64,000 nucleotides of DNA from Labyrinthula sp. Ha. Taxonomy: Eukaryota > Sar > Bigyra > Labyrinthulida > Labyrinthulaceae. Shown one piece after another: positions 22,242 to 36,600 of the stretch (positions are counted from its first letter, which is position 1; each line of letters starts with the position of its first letter). The DNA lies in assembly GCA_015227615.1 (NCBI GenBank), contig JAALGZ010000003.1, positions 1,178,001-1,242,000 on the forward strand. Reading direction: 5' to 3'. The translations under genes were made by a program, and so were the position numbers. Below the pieces are notes generated by a model. The model ran no database searches and was not told the origin of the DNA. It saw only the letters and a program-made list of their open reading frames with translations.

Positions 22242-25200
22242 TTACCGAGAAATGAGAAATCAAGTCTTTCTTGGATCACAGTAATGTAATATCTATGGAA
22301 GTTGTAACTTCCTGGAAGGTGAATGACAGGAATATTCGTCTTTGTGATATAAACCTTAAACAGTAGAATGAATCTCAAAGCAAGTAAAAATATTATACTT
22401 AATCTAACCAGTTAAAACGTGAAATCCAAGTCGAAAATTCTATACCAAATAATCTAAAAGATTCAAAAGTAAAGAAAGTGTGGTGGAACTAAGAGTTTAT
22501 CAATGACAGCTTCTCATGATTCATTTATTTGTTCTGAAAATAAGGCCAAAACTTTAAGTAACATATTTGAGCATATGATTTAGAAATTGAAATTATTCAG
22601 TCATTAATATTATTCAAATTTGAACTTCCGCAACAACAAGCAAAGTCTATGCACGCCACACCTTACAATTCTAAATATCTTACTTAAGCACTTGACCCGC
22701 TGAGGATATGAAAAGGGTAAGAATTGTCTACTGAAAATGGTTATAATTAGCGCTATTCTTATCTTCATATCACCTCATCTTGATAAAATGAACAATTAAT
22801 CGACTTTTTATTCAATTTTCGCTGTTCTTATGCTTTGGAAATGTAAGGTTATGCTATGTATAAGATATGTTTTATTGGAAGTGTTTTACGACTGGCTCAT
22901 CTAAATTAAGATATATTTGTAAGCCTGGTTCTATCCATGCTCATTGAATAGCGCATATAATTCTCTGCGCAAGAGTTCAAAAACAGCTGCAATCGAAAAC
23001 TTGTTAGTACTAAGCCCTCTGAGCACTTCTAGAACCCGTGGAAAACACTGTGCAGTAATATAGCGTTGAAAGGATTGTTTAGCAATATATTCAATTTCGT
23101 TTTGTATCTGTTTAGAAACTACGGTAAGAAAATTGCTCCGCTTCTCACATCTTTTTTAATTATGATGGAAAATTATTACAAACCTATCTCCTTGGAATGA
23201 ACTACTGAACAGTCAGAAAACCAAAATGAGGATAAGATACTAAAAAGAATGTTAAGTGCTTATAATAAATTCAACCAGACCCTTAAGAAGTTAATCTCAA
23301 ATCTAAAACTTAAGTGAGATAACATAAGGAACCATTAACAATGTCCTTCTACTATGAAAGTGGTATATTTTTGTGGATTTATACTTTCACGAGGTAGTTT
23401 ACTAGTATTGAATATTTTCTACTTTTGTTTAATAATTTGCAGTTAGTGCTGCTATTTTATTATTATTTTATCTCGGATAATGTCGTAAGATTAAGTATAT
23501 TTTAGTTTCTCAGCATACCTGCTTGCGACTTTTACTCTTTCGATTGAGAATAATATGCTAGTTGATAACCGAGCGAATGTACAAGTACCTCTCGCACAAG
23601 CGGTTTTCTCTTGTGTACTCTAGTGGAGGGAGGGCTATGGATATACAGCTACCTTCCCATAATATAATAAATTTCAGAGAAACCAAGTTGTTTTTACTTT
23701 TAATATAGAGTTCTTGGCACCATTTGCACTAATTGCTTATCATACTTTGCAACATAAATAGAAAGCAAATGGCAAGGATTAGTATATTCAATACGATTCT
23801 TCACGAGATGGAATTTCTCCAAAATTGCCTAAAGTTAAAATCATGCTATCAAATAATAATAAACTCCAACAAGATGATTGATTAGGTTCAGTTCTAATCC
23901 ATAATTAAGCGAGAAGTCCTAGATGATATCCGAGAACTGAGAATACATGTGATATCTTCAAATAAAAAAAAGCTTGAAACTCGAATCAGGGAAATCGTTT
24001 AGAAGAGCTAAAGAGAAAAAAGTTAGTAAAATGAAGAAGAATAGATTAATAACTATAGATAATGAATATAAAGCTTAGACTATAAGTATATATGAATATA
24101 TATACATCTAAGCAGTGCCTGTTATCCCTTAGAGGTAATATGACCGGGAAAATATGAACTTATGCACATCTAGATAACAAATCGGAAATTTTAGACATAG
24201 AGTCATTGAATATAAAATAGCCACCACAAAATCTGCAACCCATAAACCAGAAAATACACAAATATGATCCCCAAAATGAGAAATTTATCCTCAATAGAAC
24301 AATATCAGCAATATCTTTTGAGGTTAACATAGAAAATTGACAAGACATAGTGCAATACAACCCACAACACCACGCCAAATATCATTGAGAATGGGTATCT
24401 AACTAAGAACCAAAACATCAAAGAAAAACAAATAAAATGTATCGCCTTACTAAAAAACACCAAACAGCTTGTTGAATCACTCTAGAAAATGTGGAAAACG
24501 GGCTGAAACTAAGGAAGTGCATGTGAGTGAGCTGATGAAGATAACCAGAGAGATGATAGATGAAATAATGACTAGAGAGAAAGATAAAGACTTTTTTCAA
24601 TATAAACCTTCACGAATCTTTGGGTTTCTTTTATTTTGTGAAAAAGGTGAGATCCAGTATCAGCGGTAGAGGAATGTCATATGGCAATTCAAACCAGGGA
24701 TAATGTAATTATAGACCACAAGAAATTTTTGGTAACTTTGTAAAATGACAGAAATGAGTTATTTCGTCAACAACTTTTAAAAAGAATATAGAATAATAAG
24801 AATATCCTAAGAAAGATGAATAACCTCTACATACTAACCAAATGTAAGAATGGGAACATCATGTTTATGGAAAGGTGATTCAAAATATTGTGGAGAACTA
24901 ATTCTGAAAAATATAAGCAGTAGATTGTATATACATATTATATTTTCGAATAATAACTAGAACACTGTGGTAGAAAACTATATGCGGAATGATAAACTGA
25001 CTATATTATTATGTACAACATTACAACAAAGATGGGACCTTTGAAATCCCTAGACTGCCAAAACCTCTGAAGATGATAGAGTAGTATTATGAATGCTTCT
25101 CTCTTTTATCTATGTGCTTATTGCTTAACCCCTTATCCGAATAACATAGATAATTACGACTTATTTCTATTATTCTGATATAATACATTCTAGCTACCGA

Positions 25201-28200
25201 ATATATTTAGGAAGTACTTATTGAGATATTTACTCTCTTTGGCAAGTTTTATTGGCATATTGTGAAACTATACGAGAACTATTTTTAACAGGGTATATTT
25301 AAGGGGAATGACAAGTTGCCTTTCTCAAGGAGCAATGGTTTTCCAGTACAAAAGTAAAGATGAGGAGTAAAACCCGTCACAATAAAAACTTTAAACCTTG
25401 TCTGAAAGTTCGGTCCAAATGCTAACAATATTCAACAAGAAGAGTCAAGTCATTGTCACCAAAATTTCATCAAAGAAAAAGTATGTTATTTTAATTTTCA
25501 TGGATCAAATAGTAAAATCGAGGCACCAAAAAAATAAAAAGATCACCATCTAAAATCTTTGGATAATGATGCTCTTTAATTATTACTTTATTAAAATTCC
25601 TTTAATCGATGCCGTTTAACTAGATTCGTCCCTCACTGAGAGAAATAGAATATCTTAGTAAGTCAAAACAAGAAAACAGATAAGGCGATTATCCAGTTTG
25701 AGTAAACTCAAAGTTGTTGAAGCAAAAATAGACTCAGTAGACAAAAATTCTGATAGTGTTTATATTGGACTAAACCTTGGCACCAAACTTTTAAGAGTGA
25801 CCCCAAATCAAATTATACATGAAGTAAGGTACAACACAAAAGACTATTTAACCTGGGAAGTGAAAAGTACAGCTCATAGTTTTTGTTACATGATATAGTA
25901 ACACCTGTGAAATGCGACTCCCCAGTAATGAACCTTGTATAAAAATTTCACCACTTACATAATTCTCATAGATTTGAAAACAGTTTCAGCAAAATGAAAC
26001 AAGTCGACATTGGAAATTTTCTAAAATCCAGTGAAAACGGCAAGATAACCTGATAAAAAGATTTCTGTCTGTTTGTTATTATGAAATAGTTAATAAATTC
26101 TCCACAACTAAAAGTTCTTTAAATTGACATCGGGTCCCTGGCATTAGGATGGTACACTAACCAACACAAAAACCAAACACATTACGGTTTTTCACGCACA
26201 GGTTAGAATGCCAAACGTGCTGAAAACAAGGACTGCACATATCACAATTTCTGGAAAGCAACAAAGGGTTTGAAAATTTAAATACCTGTGCACTGTCTTC
26301 AACCTCTCAAGAGCTGAATAAAATACAGTTTTAGGGAAAATTGAAGGGGAAATGGGTAATATAAATCTGTTACACACCTTCTTAGATAGATTCTATTTAA
26401 CAAGAAAACAAGGAGCAGAAACAAACTATAATCGATACTATCGCCGCTCTTATACATAGGAACAGCTGTAACATAATAATCACAATCAAAAAGCAACTCG
26501 ATGGACTTAGTCAAAATAACAGCAGAAAAGTCGATAATCTCGAAAATGTGGTCTTCAACGTGATCCCTAGAGTTATACACGTGTGATAATATGTGCAGCA
26601 AAAATCTGAAACTCTAAAGTACAACAACAGTGAACAGCAACTTAACGTAACATATGAATGTATCAACCTGGAATTTAGAACGCCTGTAAACGTAAATGAA
26701 CAAACACAACTTAAGCAAGTACTGGACTATACCAAATTGTTTACAAACATATAGGAACACAAAGTGTCCAACCCACCAATCATCTGCCCACTCGGTTAGG
26801 TGTATTTTGAGTAGAGTCTGTATAGTAGTACTGTGTGCCACCCTTCTACAGAATTACAACACAACATCCACCCGAAAACTGTTGCCTCTCTGATACTTTC
26901 ATTGACAGAAATGAAACTTACGTGTACCCTAATATATTTACAGATGCACTAAACTGGGTGGAAAATGTGTGCACACCTAAAATAATCCCGGGACAAACGG
27001 AGCGTACTTATGTAAACGTGAAGAATACAGGGACTATTACCTAAATCTCACTAAACAGCAGTAATTCATCTTAAAAGTCTATAACTCGAGTTTCTACAAG
27101 TTCGAGTTAGTCAAGACTTCACCACAAACCGTTATTATGTGTTGAAGGTAATCTGTACCAGAATTGTATCCAGGTGAACTAAAAGTGAAGGTATTCTGAG
27201 AATGGTATTTTAGAATACTCTGATGTAAATGTATTCTATATTTACCTAAAAAGGAAGTTATTACTTTTATGTAGTTTTTATTTTATTGAAACATACTATT
27301 AATACTTAAAAATATTAATAACTAAGAAGTTAAAACATTTAGCAGTATGGGTACAAGGTTCTCTGTTATTGAGGAATCAACAGGACTCTTGAGGAATCAT
27401 TTAACATTTTTTTAGGAAAGGTATGAAGTTATTTTAGATTTTATAGAGATTTTCAGTACTCTTTTTTTTTCGGGGGGGAGGGTGACCGTGAATTTTTCGG
27501 TTAGGTTTGACTCATTGACTTGGGCTTTGTAAGGAATTTTTTGGGGTTATTTAAGAAATTCTTTTAGGATTTCTGAGGATATTTTTTGTAATTCAACATG
27601 GATTTTGAGTTTCATGGCTTGGTTCTGAAGATCCCAAATTTAATTATAAGGACTTTGTTTAGTCTACACCCCTAATCCCCAATTGGTTAGGAGTTCAAAC
27701 ATCATCCCGCGCTGGTCAAGACTCTCTACCGGCTGCCCTGGATCATAGAAAACGAGTTTATAACCTCCTTTGACTAGGGATGTCCACCTAAGACTGAAAG
27801 AACCAAAAATCTCGAACATACCTGTCCTGAAGCTTATTGAACGAGAGTTGTAAAGGAATTATTATTTTTTGATTAAGAATGGAGAATGAACTCATCTTCC
27901 GAGTTTCCAAGCTTTCAAGTTTATAGCTTATTTTCCACGATTTTGGCAAGAATACTCCGTAAACTCATCGGAAAACCTGAGCGAGAGCCACTAAATAAAT
28001 GATAAAATATTTTTCTGCCAGTTTTTGGGGGTAAAATCACATATCTGATTTTTTTTCAAAGCAGAAACCAGGCTCGTTCCTAAGTTACTAAGCGAAAAAT
28101 ATCGAGATGGAATAAACCCCTAGAATATTTGTAATAGACCTGGAAATAAAGAGAGTTGTAAAAAATAATAAAAAATGGAATACCCGGAATTGAGTTAAAA

Positions 28201-29166
28201 ATGAGAGGTCTGAGGCAATAAAATCTAAATAAATCTAGCCTTAGATTCCAGGTTCACATGCCTACTTTTGATCTCTTGGTTCCTGTTCCTTCATTCACGC
28301 CAGATAATGGTGTTCTTTTAGCTCTTCGTGGTTATACTGGTTTTTATATCAATTAATTTAGGCAATGCTCTGGGGTTGGGTAAATAGACTCAATGGAACT
28401 TACCACTAGAGAGCTTAATGTAGTTAAACAGATCCTTCCGCTTCAACCCTCGGCGGTTGAAACTACTAGTAAAATTGTCACGGGCTTAAGTATAAAATGT
28501 TTGGGCAAGACTAAAGGGTCGCGCTAATTTGGGCCCCTGAATTATGTCAGCGCTGCTAAGGAACTCCTATTTATAGCTAACTACCTTGATTTGTGTCACC
28601 CTCTCGCTGTAACTATTGAAATGTATATATATGTAAACCCTTGTATTAATAATAAAATGCAATGTGCAATAAATTCTTTTAGTTATACTCTTAAAAACGC
28701 AGTTAGTTCTTGCTTTTACACCTTTTCTGATATTGAAGACCTTTATAGAACTTCTTTATAATGTTCTAAATATCCACAGATAAATACAACATCCGCAAAG
28801 AACTACCAATATACAAACTTCACTCCTCCCTTTACCAAAGCAGCATACTTCACGCTCAATATAAATACGAAGTTACGTAGCTTTACTTCCTCCTCACACA
28901 AATACCAAGCTTCACTTCCTCTTTATATATCACTCTCATATTCAAGAACAACTACTTTCAACAACTGCTGATTAGGCTGTTCAAGATTACAGCATGTGTA
29001 CAATCAAGTTACTTAAATTCCCTATCTGTTGGAGTGAATCATTTGAGCTGGATTTTGTTTTCTCCAAACTATAGGCCCGATAGCTGGATGTTCCCCTTTC
29101 TTTCAAGGATAACTACGCAAAGATTCAAAGTGATCTTGAAAAATTTGAAAACAAGGTTTTCAATAC
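22242..29166. other. Gene desert of about 6.9 kb
   Basis: AT-rich, with stops in every frame; no frame over 100 codons. Two stretches are richer in GC or purine tracts: about 27470-27490 (a T-run, then a G-rich run) and 28250-28600. A short frame near 28260 has codon-like texture but no recognisable family. The promoter of the Snf2 gene must lie just above 22241. I see no RNA gene or mobile element I can support. Confidence 0.5.
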
Positions 29167-30672
29167 TTAATCAAGCTTCTTAGCAAGCTCATCCACAGCT
29201 TTTTCAAACATGCTTTCAAACAGAGTCGAACAAGTAAAAACACCTCCAATTAAAGCCATAATACCCACAATTCCTTCTATCCAGTTCCTGGGTTCTTCTT
29301 TTACATATACTTTCATGGGACTCAAATCGAAACCGATAACAATTTCAGGAATAGGTGATTTATATACAACCGAATTAATTGTATATTCATAACCTGTTTG
29401 TCTTAACCCAAACCTATGAACCAAAGTTGTTGACACAACCTTCAAATAATGTTCATGAGTCCAGATTCCACCCGGACTGATGAAACCAACCTCATCCTGT
29501 TCGGCAGAGCTCATTTTTTTTGCTTTGGCTTTGCTTCTATCATAGGCACCAGGTAATTCATCAATATCTAAACCAGATAATAGAGTGTCCGGGTCCCTTC
29601 GCCCGAATGACAAATGGTTTATTTTGTGATCAACTGATATTAGAGACGTATTCAGAGCATGGTGGTTTGAATGCGGTCTAATTATAACTCTTGTAGGGAC
29701 CTTTTGCATCATTAGAAATCCTTCTATTTTGCATCCTCTAGTTCTGACTTTACTGTCAGGTATTTCATCACCATCCGCATCTGGCCCTAACCCATCCTTC
29801 AATGCCTCGTCATTAGATTGAACGTCATCATATACCTTCAAAGCCCAGTCAGCAATGGTCTCTGCTTTCCTTATTCCATGATAGCTTTCGTGTTGTCCAA
29901 TTTCAGACTGTTCTCCCTGGCTTTGTCTAAATACCAAAATAGTTGGAAAACCCTGAATATGGAACTTTCTACAAGTAGGCACATGGTCTGGTATAGTGCA
30001 GTCAAACGTTGCCAAAGCAACTGAGTGTCTTCCATGTTTATCCAACTTTCCTCTTCTTTCTCTTGCTCTGTTTGGTCTCTTTTCCTGAACAATGTGAGCT
30101 GCATGTTCATATATCGGTGATAGTCTTTGACAGTGTCCACACCAGGGTGCATGAAAATCAACAACAAGAACTTCACTCTCATGAAGAGCTTTATCAAAGT
30201 TTTCATGTGTTAACTCCAGTGCATATCTCTTGTTTCCATAGTGATCAAGGTCTGTACTTCCTTCATCAACGTCATAGGTGAACTCATTATCTCCCCACTT
30301 TTGACCAGCTTGGCCTTCCCAATTCCCTTCCAAATCAAACTTATGCAAAGTTCTGTCTCGAATGTCGTGTTTCTTCTCTCCAAGTACATTCTCTAAATCT
30401 ACAGTCGCATATTCACAGCTCAAACCCGGAAGCGTAAGATTCAGATTCAGTTGAATTATAGCATCTTCAGAATGATCTACCTCAATTGAAAACGTATACT
30501 TTGTTTTGAAGAAGGCCTGCAACTCCCAGATAACAAGTACGAACAATAGCCCAATGGATATCAATGAACATGAACCACCAAGTACAGTTGGAGTAGTGAG
30601 ATCAGTTGGAATCTTTCTATACATATCCAAGGCCTTGATTCGATTACTAATTGATCTTTGATGTAATGGCAT
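29167..30672 (-). CDS. PDIL5-4-type protein: ERGIC-N, thioredoxin (CGHC) and COPII-coated ERV domains
   Basis: A 501-residue single-exon gene. Residues 1-60 are a short cytosolic tail and a first membrane segment (about 31-50), preceded by the KALDMYRKIPTDLT block typical of ERGIC/Erv proteins. The lumenal ERGIC-like part (60-150) leads to a thioredoxin domain with APWCGHCQRL (CGHC at 178-181) and a cis-Pro (QGFPTILVF). A second Erv-like beta domain follows (about 310-455; NHLSFGRRDP, YEYT, FDLSPMKVYV). A second membrane segment lies near 465-485. The cytosolic tail ends KKLD, a dilysine COPI retrieval signal. The family, known from plants and various protists, forms disulfides in cargo cycling between ER and Golgi. 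All domains are complete. The minus-strand ATG at 30672 is followed at once by the conserved N-terminal motif, so the start is sound. Confidence 0.95.
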   Translation of the reverse strand: MPLHQRSISNRIKALDMYRKIPTDLTTPTVLGGSCSLISIGLLFVLVIWELQAFFKTKYTFSIEVDHSEDAIIQLNLNLTLPGLSCEYATVDLENVLGEKKHDIRDRTLHKFDLEGNWEGQAGQKWGDNEFTYDVDEGSTDLDHYGNKRYALELTHENFDKALHESEVLVVDFHAPWCGHCQRLSPIYEHAAHIVQEKRPNRARERRGKLDKHGRHSVALATFDCTIPDHVPTCRKFHIQGFPTILVFRQSQGEQSEIGQHESYHGIRKAETIADWALKVYDDVQSNDEALKDGLGPDADGDEIPDSKVRTRGCKIEGFLMMQKVPTRVIIRPHSNHHALNTSLISVDHKINHLSFGRRDPDTLLSGLDIDELPGAYDRSKAKAKKMSSAEQDEVGFISPGGIWTHEHYLKVVSTTLVHRFGLRQTGYEYTINSVVYKSPIPEIVIGFDLSPMKVYVKEEPRNWIEGIVGIMALIGGVFTCSTLFESMFEKAVDELAKKLD

Positions 30673-33600
30673 TGTTGCACCCTAGTGTTGAAAAGATTTG
30701 ACTTGCTTTTGCGTTTTGTGATTATCTGGCAAAAACCTCGGAATGCTTCGATTGCCCAAAATTAGTTCTTCCAGTGGCATATTTATATTAGGGATTCAAT
30801 TTGGAAAAGTATTTCACAAGTTAAAATAATAATTTCTTTTCATAGATGCTAATGAAAATTTTGGTTTTTCAGTTCAGATTAATAACAAATTTATTTGAGC
30901 AAACACAGTCAGATGTAGAGATTGCATTCGGATTTATTCATAAATTATCAATAAATTTCTTATATTTTTCCTGTTGATAATTATTAACGAGTAGAAAATT
31001 ATTTTGATGATAATTAGGTATAATTTATTTTTAATACCAAATGGGGTAACATTTCCCTGGAAAAGTTGATAAAATATTATTCGTTATTGCTCCATAAGAA
31101 CACTCGTAAGAGCAGGTCATGCGCGCCACGCATTTTCTATTCCAGGACAATTTCCTTGCGGTATGGTCTCTCTTCAACGAGTATTGTAGGATGCGATACC
31201 AAAGTAATATAATGTTATTTTTTGTCTCAGGGCCTTGTTGTTCAATTATATTTTCATAATCACTTCATAATCAGAATGAAATCAGACCTGTTGGATAGGA
31301 ATCGAAACCGTATATAATATTTCTTATTGATATTTCGAGCACAGTAAGAATCATTTAATTATTGAAAAATTTTATCACAATGGATACGTAATAGTAGGAG
31401 TTTATAAGTTATCTGGCTAGTGAGGTGGAAACAACTTCTTGTCTGGGATGTGAATCTTAGTTTGGCACTTATCTATATTCTTAGCTCCACGTAGTTGAAC
31501 TGAACACCACCATTTGTTTACTGGATCTGCACAAGGTTATAGATTTTTACAAGAAAAATCCTAGGTTAGAGATAATATCTTGGAAATGAGCACTACACCT
31601 GTATTACGTCGGAGTACTTTCATGTCTTCACATAGAAAAAGTGGAATGTTGTTAATCTGTACAGGTTAACACTCTATGTAGCCTCAAAATCAAAACTCTG
31701 AATGACAAAAATAGACTCCACCAGAATCAAATTCTTATGCCCATTCTCTCTAATTGCAGTTTTTCCTAACCCGGATGACAGATTTCTTGTCTTAAGTTCC
31801 TGACTAGAATGTATTACTAACTTGAATTTACTACATAATAGCGTGAGCATAACTACAAAGAGTTTGGAAATCACAAGGAATAGAAAATTTAAGATATTAG
31901 TAAAATTTACGAGAACATTTTATGGTAACTGATATAGAGTTCTCTGTTTTACTTTATTGAGAATCTCATAGAAACGTATCTCTTTTCCTGTCAGCTTGCG
32001 TGTACACTTGATGCAGTAGTTGTACTCTCAGTAATGATAACGATATCTCATGGATAAAAAAATATTAATGTAGTTTTGTAGGCAACTATAGTATTTCCGT
32101 ATATAGATAACTTTTGACTCTGATGAATAAACTCTCTTTGTGACAGTTATCTAGTTTTCAGAGCTGGACTTAAGTCTCATCAAGGATGTGAGAAATCTCA
32201 AACTACACTTCTCTCGTGTCATTCTCTATAGAAAAACTTAGATGGAATTGTAGCCGTTCGATTATCTGGTGTATAGGAATGTTCCATTATTTTTAACATC
32301 GGTTGATACCCAATACAATAAACAAAGAAATGATTAATTAAGGAGAATGGAATTAGTCAATGCCTCTTATCTTAAACAAACTTAGTCCCGTTTTTCTTTC
32401 TAGAAGTAGATAAGCTTTAGGAAGCGGTTAATATTCCAGGTATAATTTGTATTTTTTATCGTGTTTTATTATTACGTTCTTGAATTCTTAAAACTATTCA
32501 TATATCCACATTTCTTGGTTGAGTATAAGCCTATCGCTAAATTCAATCGACTATGTCTTTCAATTGTCCTATGAGACCTCTGAAAATAACGCCAAAATTC
32601 TCGCTAAAGAGTTTGCGATAAGTTCTACAGGTTGGCACTAATATATACATATATATTAGCTATTTTATAAGAAAATAATAACAACATAAATAAACCCACA
32701 TAGTGCTTCTAGTCTATCATATTTTCAGGATTTGTTAACTAGTTTGAACTGCTAGTATTTTCTATTTCATCTACCAATAGAACCAAAAGTTATCCAACAC
32801 AAGCTGAAGGACTTCTTGTTGTAAGTAATCATATATAAGGAGGAAGATCTGTTCTCATACTCAAATAGTAATTTGGTATAAGAAAATATAGGTACGCTCC
32901 TGTCATTAAGCTTTTTAAAAATTTTCCTTAAGTTTGAATTTAATTTCTTTGCTATTATGATTCTCGATGAATAGTAAGGAAAATGGTAAGAAATTTAAAA
33001 ATGTATTAGCCAAGAATTTTTCTTTGTGGTCTTTATCAATATAGATTTTTTTTTAAAATAAATATATATACCAATAGAATTATTATAATATACATTGTGA
33101 GTTAAGTGTTTCATGCAGGTATCAACAAAAGTTATTCAACCCTTTGCCCAATATATAATTATCAACTAGTGCAGCTCGTATGGCGAGGTTATACTTACAT
33201 ATATCACTTGAGTATATATTTTATCATTTCATCAAACAGGAAACTATCGATCTTCTTAACTGGTGGCTAATTTGTTTCTGCAATGGGTTTTGTTTGAAAT
33301 TTCGTACTTCTATCTCTGTTGGCCAGGCTAGTACATCACGAATATCTGGTGTCACCCATATATGTATATATCTGAAAGGCGTTCTTAAGTTTCTTGTTAA
33401 AACCCCCTGCATGGTGCACCAAATTTCATCTTACGCAGAAATACTTTTACAGCGTATTTTGTCTTGGAATATAACTGAACTTCCTTCCCCCTTTTATAGC
33501 TTTAAATGTGCAACTGAAACTTTCGGAATCAAGAAAATAAGCTTCAACCTTTCCAACTATTTTATATTACCATGTTCTTCTCAGACTGAAGAATCTGGCA

Positions 33601-36600
33601 AAAAATTTTAGAATTTCATGATTTAATTATTTCGACAATTACCTCAAATAAAATTATTTTCCTTGATTTGCATTCTTTTCCTACGTTAAGACACAAAATC
33701 TGTAAGTCCACAAAGGTATACAATTGGAAGTTCTCTGTTCGGAAGGAAGTGAGGAGTAAACAGTTCTTACCATTTTCAAAAAATTCACTTACATGCAGGC
33801 TGATTGTTTTGCGTTATCGCCTGAAAAATCCGATCATTAGGAAAAATGCTGATTTCAAAAACTATTGTAGAGGAAAATAGTCTTACACTTATATACGAGT
33901 ATTTCATAAGTCTTGAAATAACTTAGCAGAAGTAACAATTCTAATACTTACAAAGGATTTTGAGGTCTTATAGAAATTTTTAACTGAAAAAAAAATAAAA
34001 ATCCATTTATACTATTAGCATAAATAATATCCCATCCCTATGAGGCATATAAAACCAGGAATGGAGCATCTATTTTTCTGAAAATACTATTTCTTTCACC
34101 GATTTCTTAACAATTAAATATAAGAATTTTAGCCGATAATCATGCTCGTATGGTTACTTTTTTTTACTTAAAAGCAATACTTCAAAAAATCAACGACCTT
34201 AATTTGATAATTTCTTAATTTGAGCTAAGATCAGGCTAACTATAGCATTCAACTGGGATATGTGTTAAGTCTTTATGAAGAACGTAGTTCAAGCATACTT
34301 CTATTCAAAGTATTATTTATTAGAAAGAATTTCTGATATGAAGATATAACAATATTAATTTCCTTTATTCGTTAATTTGGAATTTGGCGTAAACCGGATC
34401 TTACATTGCATAAAACAGTTACTTTGGAACTAAACGGGGGGTATCAAGCTATTTGTTTCAATCATATAGACATATAATATCATTTGGTGGCCATGTCTTT
34501 TCTTATATAAAGTTTAGATATCCCCAACTTGATATTTTTTTTGTTTCTGAATATTAAAGCTTATTTTATATCGGTTAGTTGTTTTCCTACTGATAGTACA
34601 CCTTGCATTTTCAAAAAATAATGTGAAAATGAATACCAACCTATAAGAAGCCCTTTCAGATTATATTCTCCCTAAACTGTCTTAATTCATAAACTCCTAA
34701 AATTTTTCAACAAAGAATAGTTTTTAGGAAGGCTAACGAAGAAAACTATACAACCAAAATACAGAATCAAAATATTTTCTATATACAGCATGTTGATGTT
34801 GCAAAATAGGAGCAAAAACAGATACTCTATAATAAAGTGAGTAGAATCAACCAGTACCTAGCATTCAAAATAGAGAGGTTAATGCACCACTGAATTAGGT
34901 AGAATTAAAGTTCACAAAAAATACAAGTAAAAAGATAAGACAATATATGTAAACATAAAGGTAATAGCAGCTCTGAATTTTACTTACAACATATATATGA
35001 TAAAGTTAAATGTAAATTTTAGGTGAAATAACACTTAAGCGTAGCTGATTTGAAATGTTTAAGTATTTTTATCAATATCTAGCCATGCTTGAAGAGTTAA
35101 CTTAACGTTAACCTTTACTACCCATTCATGCTGAATATTCAATGCATTTTGTACATCTAATCAAGTGAAACAGATATATAAATCTAAATACAACCATTAA
35201 TTGAAGATATGAGTAGTTTTTGAGATTATTAAATGGACCAAGCTTTCTCGTGCACATTTTGCAACATATTGGGAATATTTCTGAGAGTGATTTAGCTATT
35301 ACTTTGATATACCATAAAATAAACCTCTAAAAACTATTGCTATGTTAACATGATTAAAACAAGGTGCTGTAGCTTCGGTGCTACATGAGGTATAAGATTA
35401 AAATGCTTACTTTCTACTCTCTCTTTAAAGAATTCATCGAATTATCACTTATAGAAACTGTAAAATTTGGGATAGTCAAGGAACTTGTTTCAAACTAAAC
35501 CTATAGGAAGTATGACTATACAAGGCCCGAATGTCTTTTCATACGGCAGAGTATGTCATTATAATGAGCTTAATTCGCTTAATATTAAACTGGGCATTTC
35601 CCAAAATTCAATGCCTGTAAATACTAAAGATGTTACATAGAAAATATTAAAATCGTTGCTTAACAACATTAAGATCTTGGTGAATCAGGGAAAACAAAGA
35701 TATTGAAAGGGATAAAATCAGGCGAAATATCTCTAATTAAGCATTGTCAGGGTTTGCCACATGTTTTGTAAGTATAGCTTGCTGAAGAAAGATTATTGTA
35801 TTATCTTATTATTAGAAAAGGTTAAAGTTGTTGTTAAGTCACTAACGTTCCGAAGAGTTGAAAACCCCAGTTCAAAGAAATTTCTAAATTTTGTCTAAGT
35901 TTTATCACTATGGTTGCTCAGAAATAATTTTAGTATAGATTTCAATTAGACTATAATAGCTACGAACGACATGACCATGAAATATTTGCTAAATTAATAG
36001 AGTATCAACATGGTATAACTGGTAATCATACCTAACTTACAAAGGGAATAAACTTTATTGACAATCTAGCTGGCGATACTATTTTGACACTACAGTAAAT
36101 TCCTGGGTGCTATTTTACGGAAGTTTATTTTAAATTGACGATAAAAAGAATTGCAGATGAAAGAATGACATGTGAGGAGAATAGTATAGAGAAATTAGTA
36201 AAGTATGTTAGAAAATAACTGAGCAGATGACGAATATATGAGTTATATCTTATTAAAATTAAAAACAAACTTTTCCAGAGTACAAGGCGTACCATTTAAA
36301 GAAAACCCGCAGATAAACTTCAGAAAATGCTCATCAGTATTTCACTGTGGTAGTCACCATTCATCAGTGGTCTAAGTTTTATTTAGTTAATATAGTCTCC
36401 GTGAGCGATGACTTCTTAATAAGTACGGTTTATTTTTGGTGCATATTATGAATTTTCTCCTCGTATATAATATTTTGAACTAACAAACCAGTCTGTAGCT
36501 ATGATGTATTAAAGCTCAATGACGGCCAGGAACTGGTCATGAAAGGGTAGAGTTAATGAATAATGTAGATAGCATTTTGTAACAACCTTTAGCATATCAT

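Noticed and set aside
27660-27780. Second tRNA-like or SINE-like element
   Set aside because: The B-box resemblance (GGAGTTCAAACATC) is weak and there is no T-stem.
28260-28360. Short coding-like frame (32 codons)
   Set aside because: Too short, no homology recognised, and no splice partners that fit the local intron pattern.
33180-33611. 143-codon plus-strand frame
   Set aside because: Composition is that of translated AT-rich noncoding DNA, no domain is recognised, and neighbours give no support.
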